Notes: generated from the letters alone by a model not told the origin. Positions 40,320-51,470 are shown, numbered from the stretch's first letter. The stretch: DNA of 64,000 bases from Takakia lepidozioides (GCA_030704615.1 CM060734.1:8000001-8064000), one strand, 5' to 3'. A program made the numbers and translations.

Positions 40320-43300
40320 CCAGAAATAATGTGCGGTGCTGAACACTGTACAGAGCTTCGAACTCATACCTTTTTCCGTGTTTTCACAAAGTTTCAAATG
40401 TGCTTCAAAGTTTCAAAAAGTTTCTCAACCCCCAAATGAAGAGAGGGGCAAGAAACAGTGTGCGGTGCCATACTTTGTTTCTTGCTTTCATTTGTCTCTG
40501 TTTGAAGCAAGAGAGACAACTGAATGGGTTCATTCCAAAAAAAAAAAAAAACACTTGACAGGGGTTTCAAAAACTATACCCCAAAGTGACTCTTCATTGC
40601 TTATAGGTTGATTGAAGCCTCACAGATAGAGTTGGGTGAATAAAATACAAAGGGGCTGAAACAGTGTGCGGTGCCGCACACTGTTTGAAGCTGCCATTTG
40701 AAGCCTGATAAAAACACATGAAGATCCAAAGTTCCAACCAAAAGAGAGACTTCCAGAGGGGCAGAAACAGTGTGCGGTGCCGCACACTGTTTCGTGATGC
40801 CATTTTGCACTCAGTGTAGCCTGCCTCACACAGGGGAATGGACACCTTTCCAAGCAAAAGAAAGTTCCAGGAGATCTCGAACAGTGTGCGGTGCCACACA
40901 CTGTTTTGTGATGCCATTTTTCCCGGATTTTCAAATAGCACAAGGGACACACTTTCAACCAAAAGAGATCATACCTGGGGGGCACAAACAGTGTGCGGTG
41001 CCGCACACTGTTTCGTGCTGCCATTTTTCCCTGATTCTAGCCTGCTTTACACACCACAATGGACACCTTTTAAACCAAAAGAGATCTTTCCTGGGGGGCA
41101 CAAACAGTGTGCAATGCCGCACAGTATTTCCTGCTGCCATTTCTCCCGGATTCTAGCCTGCTTTACACACCACAATGGACACCTTTTAAACCAAAATAGA
41201 TCGTTTCTGGGGGGCACAAACAATGTGCGGTACTGCACACTATTTCATTCCGCCATTTTGCCCAGATTCTAGCATGCTTTACACACCTGATGGGATAGAT
41301 ATTCAATCAAAAAAGATCATTCCGGGGGAGCCCAAACAATGTGCGGTGCCGCACACTGTATTGTGATGCCATTTTCCCCTCATTCTACACATCTTCACTT
41401 AGAAGAAGAGATAGATTTTCAACCAAAAGAGATCGTTCCAGGGGAGCCCAAACAACGTGCGGTGGCGCACACTGTTTTGTGATGCCTTTTTGCCCTAATT
41501 CTACACATCTTCACTTAACAGAAGGGATCCACTTTCAACCAAAAAAGATCGTTCCAGGGGAGCCCAAACAATGTGCGGTGCCGCACACTGTTTTGTGATG
41601 CCATTTTGCCCTCGTTCTAAACATCTTCACTTAGCAGAAGGGATACATTTACAACCAAAAGAGATCATTTCAGGGGGGCACTAACAGTGTGCGGCACCGC
41701 ACAGTGTTTCAAGCTGGCATTTTCCCCTGATTCTAGCCTCCTTTACACACCCTTTCAAGCCCTGTTTCCATCATGCATTTCTATATGACTCAAAGAGGAT
41801 AAAGAGAGGTGACTGGACTCAAACAGAGGAGCTGGGGGCCTACTTTCAAACGAATACGATTGTTTCAGGGGGCCCCACACAGTGTGCGGTGCCGCACACT
41901 GTTTTGTGCTTCCATTATGGTTCTTTTCATCAATTGAAGTGCTGACATTTCAGTGTCAGTGTAGTCCTGTATTTCGAAGACATAAAGACCAATGATGATG
42001 GGCTTGAACAGTGTGCGGTGCCGCACACTGTTTCGTGCTTCCATTATGGTTCTTTTCATCAATTGAAGTACTGACATTTCAGTGACAATGTAGCCCTGTA
42101 TTTTGAAGACATAAAGACCAATGATGACGGGCTTGAACAGTGTGCGGTGCCGCACACTGTATTAAGCTAGCATTGTCATATTATTGAAGCCCTGTAGAAT
42201 GAGGTCGCTGGATGAAACAGAGGATCAAGGGGCTACAGTGCAAATATATACACCTGAATCGGGGGGGGGGGGGGGGGGGCACAAACAGTGTGCGGTGCCG
42301 CACACTGTTTGGTGCTTCAAATTAGGTGTGTTTGATACCTGCAAGACACTCCTGGAGTGGAGCATTTTCACATCAAAAACAAGAAAAGAAGAGAGGCACA
42401 AACAGTGTGTGGTGTCGCACACCGTTTCGTGCTTCCATTTAAGTGTGTTGGATACCTGACAGACAGTCCTGGTGTGGTACATTTTGACATAAAAAACAAG
42501 CAAAAAAGAGGGGCACAAACAGTGTGCGGTGCCGCACACTGTTTCATGTTTCCATTTGTTACATGACAGACACTCCTGGTGTGGTACATTTTGATATAAA
42601 AAATTGGCAAAGAAGAGGGGCACAAACAGTGTGCGGTGCCGCACACTATTTCGTGCTTCCATTTAGGTGTGTTTGATACCTGCCAGACACTCCTGGTGTG
42701 GTACATTTGGACATAAAAAATTGGCAAAAAAGAGGTGCACAAACAGTGTGCGGTGCCGCACACTGTTTCGTGCTTCCATTTAGGTGTGTTTGATACCTGA
42801 CAGACACTCCTGGTGTGGTACATTTTGACATCAAAAATTGGCAAAGAAGAGGGGCAAAAATAGTGTGCGGTGCCGCACACTGTTTCGTGCTTCCATTTAG
42901 GTGTGTTTGATACCTGACAGACACTCCTGGTGTGGTACATTTGGACATCAAAAATTGGCAAAAAAGAGGGGCACAAACAGTGTGTGGTGCCGCACACTGT
43001 TTGGTGCTTCGAATTAGGTGTGTTTGATACCTGCAAGACACTCCTGGAGTGGAGCATTTTCACATCAAAAAGCAAAGAAGAGGGGCACAAACAGTGTGCG
43101 GTGCCGCACACTGTTTTGTGCTTCCATCTAGGTGTGTTTGATACCTGACATACACTCCGAGTGTGGTACATTTTGACATCAAAAAATGGCAAAAAAAAAG
43201 GGGGCACAAATAGTGTGCGGTGCTGTACACTGTTTGGTGCTTCGAATTAGGTGTATTTGATACCTGGCAAACACTCCTGGTGTGGTACATTTTGACATCA

Positions 43301-43835
43301 AAAAATAGCAAAGAAGAGGGGCACAAACAGTGTGCGGTGCCGCACACTGTTTGGTGCTTCAAATTAGGTGTGTTTGATACCTGAAAGACACTCCTAGAGT
43401 GGTACGTTTTCACATCAGAAAACAACAAAGAAGAGGGGCACAAACAGTGTGCGGTGCCGCACACTATTTCGTGCTTCCATTTTGCTACGTTTGAAGTTTG
43501 AGGGAACGGATATAGATAGCGATATCTCACAACCTGCAAACCCTATACAACTTTCAAGACATGCAACAATAGTGTGCGGCACCACACACTGGTTTCAGTT
43601 TGCACATATTTCAGCGTCAATAGATTGAATCCTATACTATGCCAACGTTTCGAACCAATTTGGAGGGCCAGAAACAGTGTGCGGTGGCGCACACTGCTTC
43701 AAGCTTCCATCTCACTCCAAAATTCATAGTTTCAGAGGGGGGACAGACAGTGTGCGGCACCGCACACTCTCTCCTGCATCCACAATCCTCTGCATACACA
43801 CGGAGCGTACAGAGTGTGCGGCACTGCACACTGGG
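40320..43835. repeat. Large tandem array of GTGTGCGG-TG-CCGCACAC hairpins
   Basis: About 30 units spaced mostly 107-130 bp, typically 116-118 bp. The core arm GTGTGCGG / CCGCACAC around a 2-nt TG (or CA) centre is extended in good copies to perfect 13-bp arms (AAACAGTGTGCGG and its complement). Starts include 40658, 40766, 40988, 41335, 41567, 41878, 42006, 42284, 42518, 42742, 42977, 43090, 43327 and 43446. At least three subfamilies of inter-hairpin sequence are visible: 40.7-41.7, 41.8-42.2 and 42.3-43.5 kb. Arms are better conserved than the DNA between them. The array sits between a minus-strand exon ending about 43865 and the next at 40281, so it would be intronic. Confidence 0.95.
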
Positions 43836-43864
43836 CCAGCATAACATGAAGCAAAATAAAAGGT

Positions 43865-44194
43865 AACAGTGAACAACACTTGTACTTTTCTTTGTGCTGC
43901 ATTGGATGTCTCTCCAATCGCAGGAGACCCTTTGCGCTTTGGACTGATGTCTACGCCGAGCATGTTCTGGAGCTTCTCCTCCATCCTCTTTTCCACAATC
44001 TGCTTCTTCATGAGGCCGACATCAATATCCTCTTCGGCGTCCGTGTCTCTCCCTCGAATGCAGTCTCCTCCTGTCCCTAGTGCTGGTAAAGTACAGCGAC
44101 TTCTTTCTCTTCTTCCTCCGGTGGAAACAAACGCTCCCCACACTGCCTCTAGAGCTCTCTTGTTTGTCGTTTGCAACAACGGTTGCTTTGGCAT
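43865..44194 (-). pseudogene. ParB-like gene 2, N-terminal exon
   Basis: Reads RSRCTLPALGTGGDCIRGRD, DAEEDIDVGLMKKQIVEKRM, EEKLQNMLGVDISPKRKGSP and ends SNAAQRK with a GTACAAG donor just beyond on the minus strand. Mixed-charge helix and a basic SPKRKG patch, probably nuclear. It precedes the hairpin array. Placement in the same gene as the ParB-like exon is inferred from orientation and splice signals. Confidence 0.4.
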
Positions 44195-44332
44195 GTATCA
44201 AAAATACAATTTGGACATTGTTAACCGTATTTGGATGCGGGTGTCATCATTATGTGCGAACGGAATTCATCCATTTCTCCGCCCTCTCAATCACCCAGAA
44301 AACTAAGTGGTGGCACTTCAATTGCCGTCCGT

Positions 44333-44651
44333 CTAGTTGTGGGATTTGTCAAATGTACTTCGCCGGCTGCCAGTATACGAAAGGCTTTTTGCATTCATGA
44401 AAATTGAGAAGTGCCGTAAAAAACTGTCGCAAGTCGAATTTTGAACAGGACTTGCACATTGGCAATAATTGTGATGCTTCACATATGCATCCACGTATGT
44501 TGTACTGCTTATCCTGCGATTTACATTTCGCCGACGCCGGCGCAATGCAGTGATTTCGGTATAGCTTGGTGTCGGCAATCGTAATGCGTTGCGCACCTTC
44601 GTACGGAGTGTCCCCCTGAGTGTCAGTTTTTGTGTTGTGCTCTTCTGGCAC
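44333..44651 (-). pseudogene. Cys-rich N-terminal segment of the same minus-strand gene
   Basis: About 100 codons with an irregular Cys pattern (YRNHCIAPASAKC, YNIRGCICEASQLLPMCKSC, FHECKKPFVYW) that could bind zinc. It is followed after a stop by QLDGRQLKCHHLVFWVIERA. Divergent from the transposase gene starting near 45048, with about 400 bp between. Family not recognised. Confidence 0.35.
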
Positions 44652-45047
44652 AGCACAAACAAAATTGATTCGGGGTTTCCTGTTTATTGGACTCGTGGGG
44701 CCATTGCCGTCTTTCCATAATGGATGGCTTCATATCCTATGCAGGGTTTGCTTTTCATCCAAACACAATACGGCTTCTTGTGGCTTCTTGCCTTTGAAGT
44801 CAGTTGTTCCAGTTGGTGTCTCTCAGTATGGCTGACTACAGAGTTCGGTGCAAACTTCCGCCGTGCATGTCATCCTTTCGCAAAATTGTAAACCCCAAAA
44901 TCCGTTGCATACATCGCCCGCAGTCATTGGGACTGTGCTACCCTTATTCACCTCAGTTCGTTTGAGGTGGATCCCCTCTCGAAAACTACGGGCTATCAGT
45001 TCGGGGGACCCTTTGTGGATCGCAACTTTGGTTCAGTCTAGGAAAAC

Positions 45048-47178
45048 ATGTCCAAGGAGGGAGACAGACTCGCTCGATTTCATTCCAATGCAGGTAGTCT
45101 TCTACTGACTGCCACTGCAGATGAGGATGGGTTTGCAGTTGTTCATGAGGATGAGCTGGTTACAGTGTTCCCTCTAGAATTGGATCCTCTGCTTGTTCAG
45201 AAAGAGGTGTATGACGAGGATGGGAATTTGGATTCTGGGCACTTGCAGAAACCATTGGTTGGCGAGTGTGGGAGGAAGTGGAGAGTCCTCCCAGGCAGAT
45301 ATCGGATCCTTGGAAAAGAGAGAAGACAATCAGCAGGATCAGTAGTTACCCCTGGCACTACAACATCGGTTGTGGAGCAGAAGGGCACATTGCATGTGAA
45401 ACAAGAGGTGAGCACATCCACGACATTCGTGACTCTTTCAGACTCGTCTTCGGAGGATGTTTATGAGATTCCTCTGCTAGTCCAGACTCCATTCTTGGAT
45501 GACGACGAATTGCAAGAGATAACGAATTCCGAAATTGAAAGCCCTCGCAAGGGTGCTTGGGTGCAAGAGCGAGCTGCGTTTTGTTGATTGGGAGTCCCTT
45601 CGGGTGCAGCGGGTTCAATATGTGCCAGCAGAGTTTGATGGGAATATTTTGTTTGAGCTCAAACCTCCCACGTCTTCCAGTGGACTTGCTGGGCTTCTGC
45701 AGGGGATGGACAAGAAACATGACGGACACCCTTGGTGCAGGACAAAAACATCGAACATCCACAACGACATTGGATTGAAATTTCGAAGGTCGGTTTGCGT
45801 TGGACATTGCAAGTGCGTGAATACTTCTTGCCTCGCCTGAGAAATAGCTCTAAACCAAACGAAAGTGAGTGGGAAGGGGTGCCCCTGAATCCTTTCACAC
45901 CAGGGCTTGCCCCTCCCAAGACCAATACTTTTGTGTGCAGATTCTGCAAACTTGCCCCGTCCTGTGTTTCTGTGTGTCACACTCGTATGTACCAGGTGGC
46001 ACACCGGTGCAAGACAATGACTCGTGCCTGCATTCATATGGGTACACACGAGCATCTTGTGTCAAAGGGAAGTTGCAGGGATAGCGTAGACATTGCTAGA
46101 AATCTTCTGAAGCAGGAGTTCCACAAATGCCCCGTGTGCAACATCTTCTGCTATAGCGCTTGCAGCTAGCAAGGCATTCCTGGAAAAACACATACTGGGT
46201 GAAGGGGATGCGACACAACCAATGCTGGATGCAGATTCGCTTGATGCAGTGATGGAACATTTCTCCGTGTTGAGCTTTCCAAATGAGTCTTCAATGTCTG
46301 TTTTCTTCCTTCTATTCGGAGGAGTCGCTATGAATTCATTCAAAACAGTATCTTCCCTGGCCAGGGCTCGTCCAAGGTGTAGTTGTTCAAGATGTCCACA
46401 GTGGGCGAAGGCAGTGATGTGAGCATTGTCCACCGAATGCAACCTGGAGGAGATTTGGCGAAATGTTGGTTAATGTTCAATCACTGCAAACAAGTGAAGG
46501 GTTGGACAACCATGGCGTGCCATCTGTACGATCCAGTATACCAGCGTGTGCTCTCCATAGCAATTTGTGATATGCAGTCGGAGGACACTGAATCCCAAAT
46601 GCTCATGTGGAATTATGTCATGGCCGTCATGTAGCGCAATGGAATGCAGAACACAAATTTTGCGGGGTTAATGGCTGATAGTGCACAGGCAAATTTCAAT
46701 GCAGTGCGGCAGGTCTTTGGATCGGGGGGTGTCGATGGGGAGGCAAATGATTTATTCGACTGTTGTGTCTCCACACATGTTCAAGCATATGCGAGGGGCT
46801 TCAACCACATCCGTTCAATGAGTGCAATAGCCGTGCACGCATTGCAAGATTTTTTTTTTGCAATGAACAAAAACCAGATGACAACTGAACGCCTCATTGG
46901 CCCATCGAACGAATTTCGATTGATCTCATATTACACTGGGACCTATCAGAAGGTACATTGAACACACTGGCCAAGTTTGAGCTTGCAAGGCCAGTGCGCG
47001 ACATCTCTTCGGGATTGAAGGGGATTCCAAAATTTACAAGAACCTCCTGATGGGTTTGGGTGGACAAACTTCTCAAGTCCTTCCTAAGCCCCTTCTCGGT
47101 GTTATTGATACAAGGGAGACGTCCCACAAGGAGCTGGACTCCGACTTTGCCTGTGAGTAAGTTCAACCTGTGGATGCT
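45048..47178 (+). pseudogene. MULE-like (RNase H-fold) transposase, 5' part
   Basis: ATG at 45048 begins MSKEGDRLARFHSNAG and 179 open codons, with acidic STTFVTLSDSSSEDVYEIP. After a frame change come RVQRVQYVPAEFDGN and a zinc-finger-like block GHPWCRTKTSN...C-x-GHCKCVNTSC. After another shift: FVCRFCKLAPSC, CIHMGTHEHLVSKGSCRDSV. Further on are FKMSTVGEGSDV, RMQPGGDLAKCWLMFNHC, then the RNase H-fold core: TTMACHLYDPVYQRVLSIAI, CDMQSEDTESQMLMW, and FAGLMADSAQANFNAVRQVF. The order finger, D...D...(CHW) is that of Mutator-type enzymes, which cut at TIRs. TAG at 46380 and 46632 both fit CAG-to-TAG. Upstream (44.83 kb) an ATG frame MADYRVRCKLPPC may be an extra exon. The gene is cut at 47178 by a CACTA element. 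Confidence 0.55.
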
Positions 47179-47232
47179 CACTACAACAGATTCCGGCTTT
47201 AACGTCTGCCACATTTGCCCAGTCGTAGCATA
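47179..47232 (+). repeat. CACTA left terminal inverted repeat
   Basis: Starts CACTACAACAGATTCCGG and extends with mismatches through CCAGTCGTAGC; pairs with the right end at about 50153-50206. Confidence 0.9.
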
Positions 47233-47974
47233 GATGTCTACAAAATGCAAGGGGGCAGTCCTAGTTGCCATCTGTGACCAGCAGAAGTCGTATATGCCAC
47301 CTTGTACCTCCGCCATGTTAGGATTTGCGGTCAAACACGTCTAACCAGATAGGGGAAGATGGTAGATACGACTAGGAGTCATGGCCAAAACTGCAACAGG
47401 ATGACGTGGGCATGGGAATGTATGATTGCCAGTATTCACAACTGCACGTGGCGATTGTCGGTTGCCCAAGGAGTGCCTACGTGGACGATGCAAACATAAA
47501 TGGATGAAACATATGCAGGATGTGATTGCAACTGACGACATGTCAACATATCATTGCTCGCGGGCACTAAGCCACACCCTGTGAATGAATGAATGGATGA
47601 GAACTGCAAGTCTTGCAACTACAAACCCAACAAGCGCCGCATTCATCCCAGTGTCATAGCGAGCGTCCTGGCTTCAGTAAAGGAGTTGGGTTGCTGGTCG
47701 GTTGAATCCTCCATGGTTGAAAGAAAAGCTAGCTGCCATGACATGAGGTCAAGGACAAAGTGGTAACGGCTCATTCTTCAGCACATTTCTTCTTCAACCT
47801 ATTTGAGCTTGTTTTGCCCTCTCACCAGACTTGGCCCTGAGATGCATATTGAATGCTGTAAATTAGCTCGTTGCTCGTTGATAAGTAGGGTTGGGGTGTT
47901 TGCTGGAACAATTCTAAGCTGTCATTGTCAACTGCTAGTAGGAAGGCAAAGATGTATGCTTGTTTTTTGCAGTG

Positions 47975-48130
47975 TCATAGAGAGCTGAAGGAGCAGGGAT
48001 AGAGTGTGTGTCCAGATTCATCCAAGAGGGCCAGATTTCAAGCTCCACGTAACCTATGATTCCCTGTGGAAGGATAGATACAAGAAACCTGCATGGATAG
48101 ATGGTCAACTGGAAGCCGCAGCAGCAGCGG
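47975..48130 (+). repeat. Internal duplicated block of the CACTA element, copy 1
   Basis: AGAGCTGAAGGAGCAGGGATAG through GGTCAACTGGAAGCC is repeated at 49359-49500. One frame reads ECVQIHPRGPDFKLHVTYDS, which may be the C-terminal extension of a PPR gene, but this is uncertain. Confidence 0.75.
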
Positions 48131-48339
48131 CACAATTGATAAAATCAGGCACTACTAATGAAGGCACCTTCTTCAACACATTTCACCCTGTTTTCCCCTC
48201 TTATCAGAATCGGCCCTCAATTTTCATGTTGAATTCTGTAAGTTAGCTGTTGAGTGAATGTAGTTGGGAGTGACTTTGACATGATACTGCCAATGTGACA
48301 AGGATATGCATTGAACTCATTGGTAGCGGGATATTGGGA

Positions 48340-49360
48340 TAATTCTTGGCCATTTGCCATCGTCAAAGCTGAAATTGTACTAGTTGTCATTCTGAACACT
48401 GCCCTGGTGGACATGTATGCCAAATGTGGGTGCAACAAGCCTTATGCGAAGGGAGAGTTCAACAACATGGCTAAATGAGATGTGGTGTTGTGGAGTGCCA
48501 TGATTGCAAGGTATGTGCAGCATGGGTGTGGGATTAAGGCTTTGGAAACCTAAGAGCAAATGATGTGGGAAAGGATGAAGCCAGACCAGGTCATGTTCAT
48601 TTGTGTTTGTAATATGCATATGCGAGCCTAGAAGCCCTGGGAAGGGGCCAAGAGGTTCATGGTGACATCATCAAAGCTGGAATTGTACCTGATGTCATTC
48701 TGAACATTCCCTTGGTGTACATGTATGTCAAATACGAGCCTGGTAGCCCTGGAAAGGACACAACGGTCCATGGTGACATTGTCAAAGTTGGAATTGTACC
48801 ACTAGATGTCTCTAAACACTGCCTTGGTGGATATGTATGTCAAATGCAAGCCTGGCAGCCTTGAAAAATGGTGCAGAGGTCCACGGTAATATCGTCAAAG
48901 CTAGTATTGTATTTGATGTGATTCTGAATGTTGCCGTAGTGGACATGTATGCCAAGTTTGGGTACAACTACAAGGATACAAATGGCATGCAATTTGATAA
49001 TATGGCTGAATGAGATGTGGTATCAGCCTAGCCCATAATCGCACTTAACTAGAGTAGACAATGAGTGAAGATGGGGTTTGTGGTGACATCGTCCAAGCTG
49101 GAATTGAATTGATGTCGTTCTGAAATATGCCCTTGTGGTGAGGGCGTGCAGAGCAAGAGCGCGGGATGGGGCTTTGGAGACCTGAAAGCAAATGATGGGG
49201 GAAGGGGTGAAGCTCGACCACATCATGTTTGTGTGCGTTTGCAGTGCGTGTGCAAACCTGGCAGCCCTGGAAAACACATGCAAAGAGGTACATGGTTGCA
49301 TCACCAAAGCTGGAATTGTACCAGATGTGATTTTGAACAATACCCTCGTGGGCATGGATA
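48340..49360 (+). pseudogene. Captured PPR-gene fragments, about six partial copies
   Basis: The block (A)AAGCTGGAATTGTACC...GATGT(C/G)ATTCTGAAC...GTGGACATGTATGCCAA recurs near 48364, 48668, 48785, 48893, 49088 and 49303. The best copy translates as VILNTALVDMYAKCG, then DVVLWSAMIARYVQHG and KPDQVMFICVC, a plant PLS-class pentatricopeptide motif series. PPR proteins bind organelle RNA. Stops, indels and the repeated partial structure show that this is not a working gene. All copies lie inside the CACTA element, as in Pack-type gene capture. Confidence 0.8.
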
Positions 49361-49505
49361 GCTGAAGGAGCAGGGATAGAGTGTGGGCGCAGATTCATCC
49401 AAGAGGGCCGGATTTTCAAGCTCCAGATTGCCTATGATTCATTGTGGAAGGATAGTTAGAAGAAACTTGCATGGGTAGATGGTCAACTGGAAGCCGACTT
49501 TGCAG
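49359..49505 (+). repeat. Internal duplicated block of the CACTA element, copy 2
   Basis: Second copy of 47975-48130, about 90% alike by eye, directly after the last PPR fragment. Confidence 0.75.
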
Positions 49506-50152
49506 CTTTGTGCATTTTTGTAGCAGCACCGGATTAGATTATGGAACGGATCTTTGAACATTGAGTCACGTTGTATTTGAATCGATGTTCCAATTTCAAA
49601 TGTGCTTTCATGTTTCAATGGTGTTTTCGTGTGCTTTCAATGGTGCTTTCTTGTTTCAATGCTGTTAGAGTTAGGCCCATGACTACGGTCACGTACACGA
49701 CTACCTCCCATCCACAGAGCCTCCGCCACGTGCCACTTTCACCCCTCGTGTTCGCCCATACTTGTGCCACGTGCAGTATCTAGAGTGCGCCATGGAAGTC
49801 ATATGCTCCAGTCATAACAACCACCCCCATCCTGCATAATTTGATTCCACGTGTCATGTCCAGTCTTCTCCACGTGTTGGCCTGGGGTTAATATGCGGAA
49901 GTCATATATGCCAGTCGTAAAGACCCTGTCGCCTTCCCTTTGACGTGACACGTGGCATATCCCTTCCGTTCCACATGAAGCTGACATGGATTCACAATCA
50001 TTTACTACGGTCTTATCAATGACTATGATTAGGCGTCCCTGTTGCCACGTCAACAATGAGCTCCACGACTGGCAGATACGACTCTATGGCGCTTACGACC
50101 CATTTGTCACAACTGACTAGGGTTATCTGACTAGGCAGTCATGCAGTCATAA

Positions 50153-50206
50153 AAGGCTGATACGACTGGAAAATAACAGACGTAAAAGCCGGATTTTCTA
50201 CTAGTG
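50153..50206 (-). repeat. CACTA right terminal inverted repeat
   Basis: Reverse complement begins CACTAGTAGAAAATCCGG and continues to CCAGTCGTATCAGCC; followed by the GCT target duplication. Confidence 0.9.
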
Positions 50207-50566
50207 GCTTACATTGTTGTTTCAATCACTATTCTTAAGGCAAAGTGCACATGGGAGACATCCTCTTCGTTGAACTTGTGCAGGGCATCATTGTATTCAA
50301 AATGGGTTTTTGTCGACTTGTGCAGGAGTCCGTGTGCTTCCACTGACCCTCCAAGACTATCACACCTTTTTGGACTTATTTCAAGTCCTCCTCAGTCTTA
50401 CATGTTATCCGTCTATGCGGAGGCACTCGCAACAAGCATGTCCGTTCATGGCACTCGCAGTCCAACCATGGACGGCTGTGGTAGAAGACGTGGTGTTGGG
50501 GCCGGAATCTTTGTGGATGACATAGCACAGGAGGTCGATTGTGATTCTGATGACTGTGACACTTGA
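50207..50566 (+). pseudogene. MULE-like transposase, 3' part after the CACTA insertion
   Basis: With the CACTA element and one GCT copy taken out, codons before the insertion (...FNLWM) run in the same frame into AYIVVSITILKAKCTWETSS and on to a TGA at 50564-50566. The rest includes YAEALATSMSVHGTRSP and an Asp-rich end (VDCDSDDCDT). Reading continuity across the junction confirms the insertion site and shows that the insertion followed establishment of the gene here. Confidence 0.6.
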
Positions 50567-50899
50567 TATCAAGTTTTCTTTTACTTTTATTCGGGGCCAA
50601 TTTTGAAATGGGATGGTTGTGTGTCCTTGTTGTCCTATTTGCAATGTGTGCGTGGGATGCGAATTCCTGGGAACAAACTATTGTTGGAGAGGGGGGTTGC
50701 ATGGACTGCCCGGATTGTTCCTTCCATGTCTTTAGTGTTTTCCGGAGCTCACATGCTTGTGTGCATTGCAAAAACAAACAAACGTGATGGGTTTGGGCAG
50801 TGCATTCTAGCATCATTTGCTCGTTGGTCTCCAAACCATTCTTGCCAGAACAATGCTTGGTCAATCCATCACGTTAAAGTCCACGTGATCAAAGATCGT

Positions 50900-51151
50900 T
50901 CAGGCATTCTTCTGGTGAGCATCCATGATGCTCCCAGACATACCATACATGTTCGCAACGGTGGTGAGTAAGAAAACATTTCGCATGGATCCGCTTTGGA
51001 TGCTATGAATGTGCACCTGCTTTCCGGGCCTTTTATCCTGATGCACTGAAGCAAAAAAACAAACATACGTATGTGGATATGCTGCAATGCCTCCTTGGTT
51101 CAAAATCAAAAGAGCCTCTTCCAGTCTTTCTGCCTCACGAAGCATCTTCAC
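50900..51151 (-). pseudogene. PPR-gene fragment
   Basis: 83 minus-strand codons read EALLILNQGGIAAYPHTYVC, KRPGKQVHIHSIQSGSMRNV and FLLTTVANMYGMSGSIMDAH, one and a half PLS-class PPR repeats (GKQVH, L-x-T-x-x-x-NMY-x-x-x-GSI-x-DA). There is no start, and a stop follows. It lies outside the CACTA element and in the opposite direction to its PPR copies. Confidence 0.7.
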
Positions 51152-51154
51152 ATG

Positions 51155-51470
51155 CCAAGAATGGGTGCCGACAAGCAGTGCTCACGACGTAGCCACATTC
51201 CCATGCAAGGGCTTGGTATGTTAATAACGTCTAAATGGATGCAATGGATAGAAAGGATGGATACAATGGATGTAACACATCCAGTCTGCATTGCTTGGAA
51301 AGGGCTGATCAACCCGCGGTAATAGGTGCCACCCGTGGTAATAGGCCCTGCATATTTGCTCCGACATGCTGACGTCGCGTGAGCTTGTGCTGGGCTCACG
51401 GGCTCACGCCTCCAAGCTCACGGAATAGCACCCCCCATCTAAGCCCAAGTGCAAGATCTCATATGTATCC
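51155..51470. other. Unassigned DNA
   Basis: Contains short direct repeats (GGATGCAATGGATAGAAAGGATGGATACAATGG-like) and GTGAGCTTGTGC...CTCACGGGCTCACG inverted words. No gene seen. Confidence 0.5.

Larger units (their letters stand above)
47179..50206. mobile_element. Complete CACTA transposon (3,028 bp) carrying PPR fragments
   Basis: The left end CACTACAACAGATTCCGG (47179) and the inverted right end CACTAGTAGAAAATCCGG (ending 50206) continue in common as CTTT(A/T)ACGTCTG and later CCAGTCGTA. GCT flanks both sides (47176-47178 and 50207-50209), the 3-bp target duplication typical of CACTA/EnSpm. Subterminal regions are rich in short CAGTCGTA/ACGACTGG-, CACGTG- and GTGCCACGTG-like words (47370-47480, 49680-50190). 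No TNPA or TNPD transposase remains, so it is non-autonomous and carries captured gene fragments. Confidence 0.9.

Noticed and set aside
42368-43207. A 279-codon minus-strand frame and several 100-160-codon neighbours in 40.8-43.5 kb
   Set aside because: They are produced by tandem units whose length is near a multiple of three; the peptide repeats with the DNA period and the same units are also open in other frames. No domain is present.
40320-43835. CRISPR-like array (regular palindromic repeats with spacers)
   Set aside because: The spacers are homologous to each other, units are ~117 bp with long repeats, the context is a spliced plant gene, and no cas genes exist.
48340-49360. A working PPR gene
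   Set aside because: The motif copies are partial, out of frame with each other, contain stops and lie inside a CACTA element.
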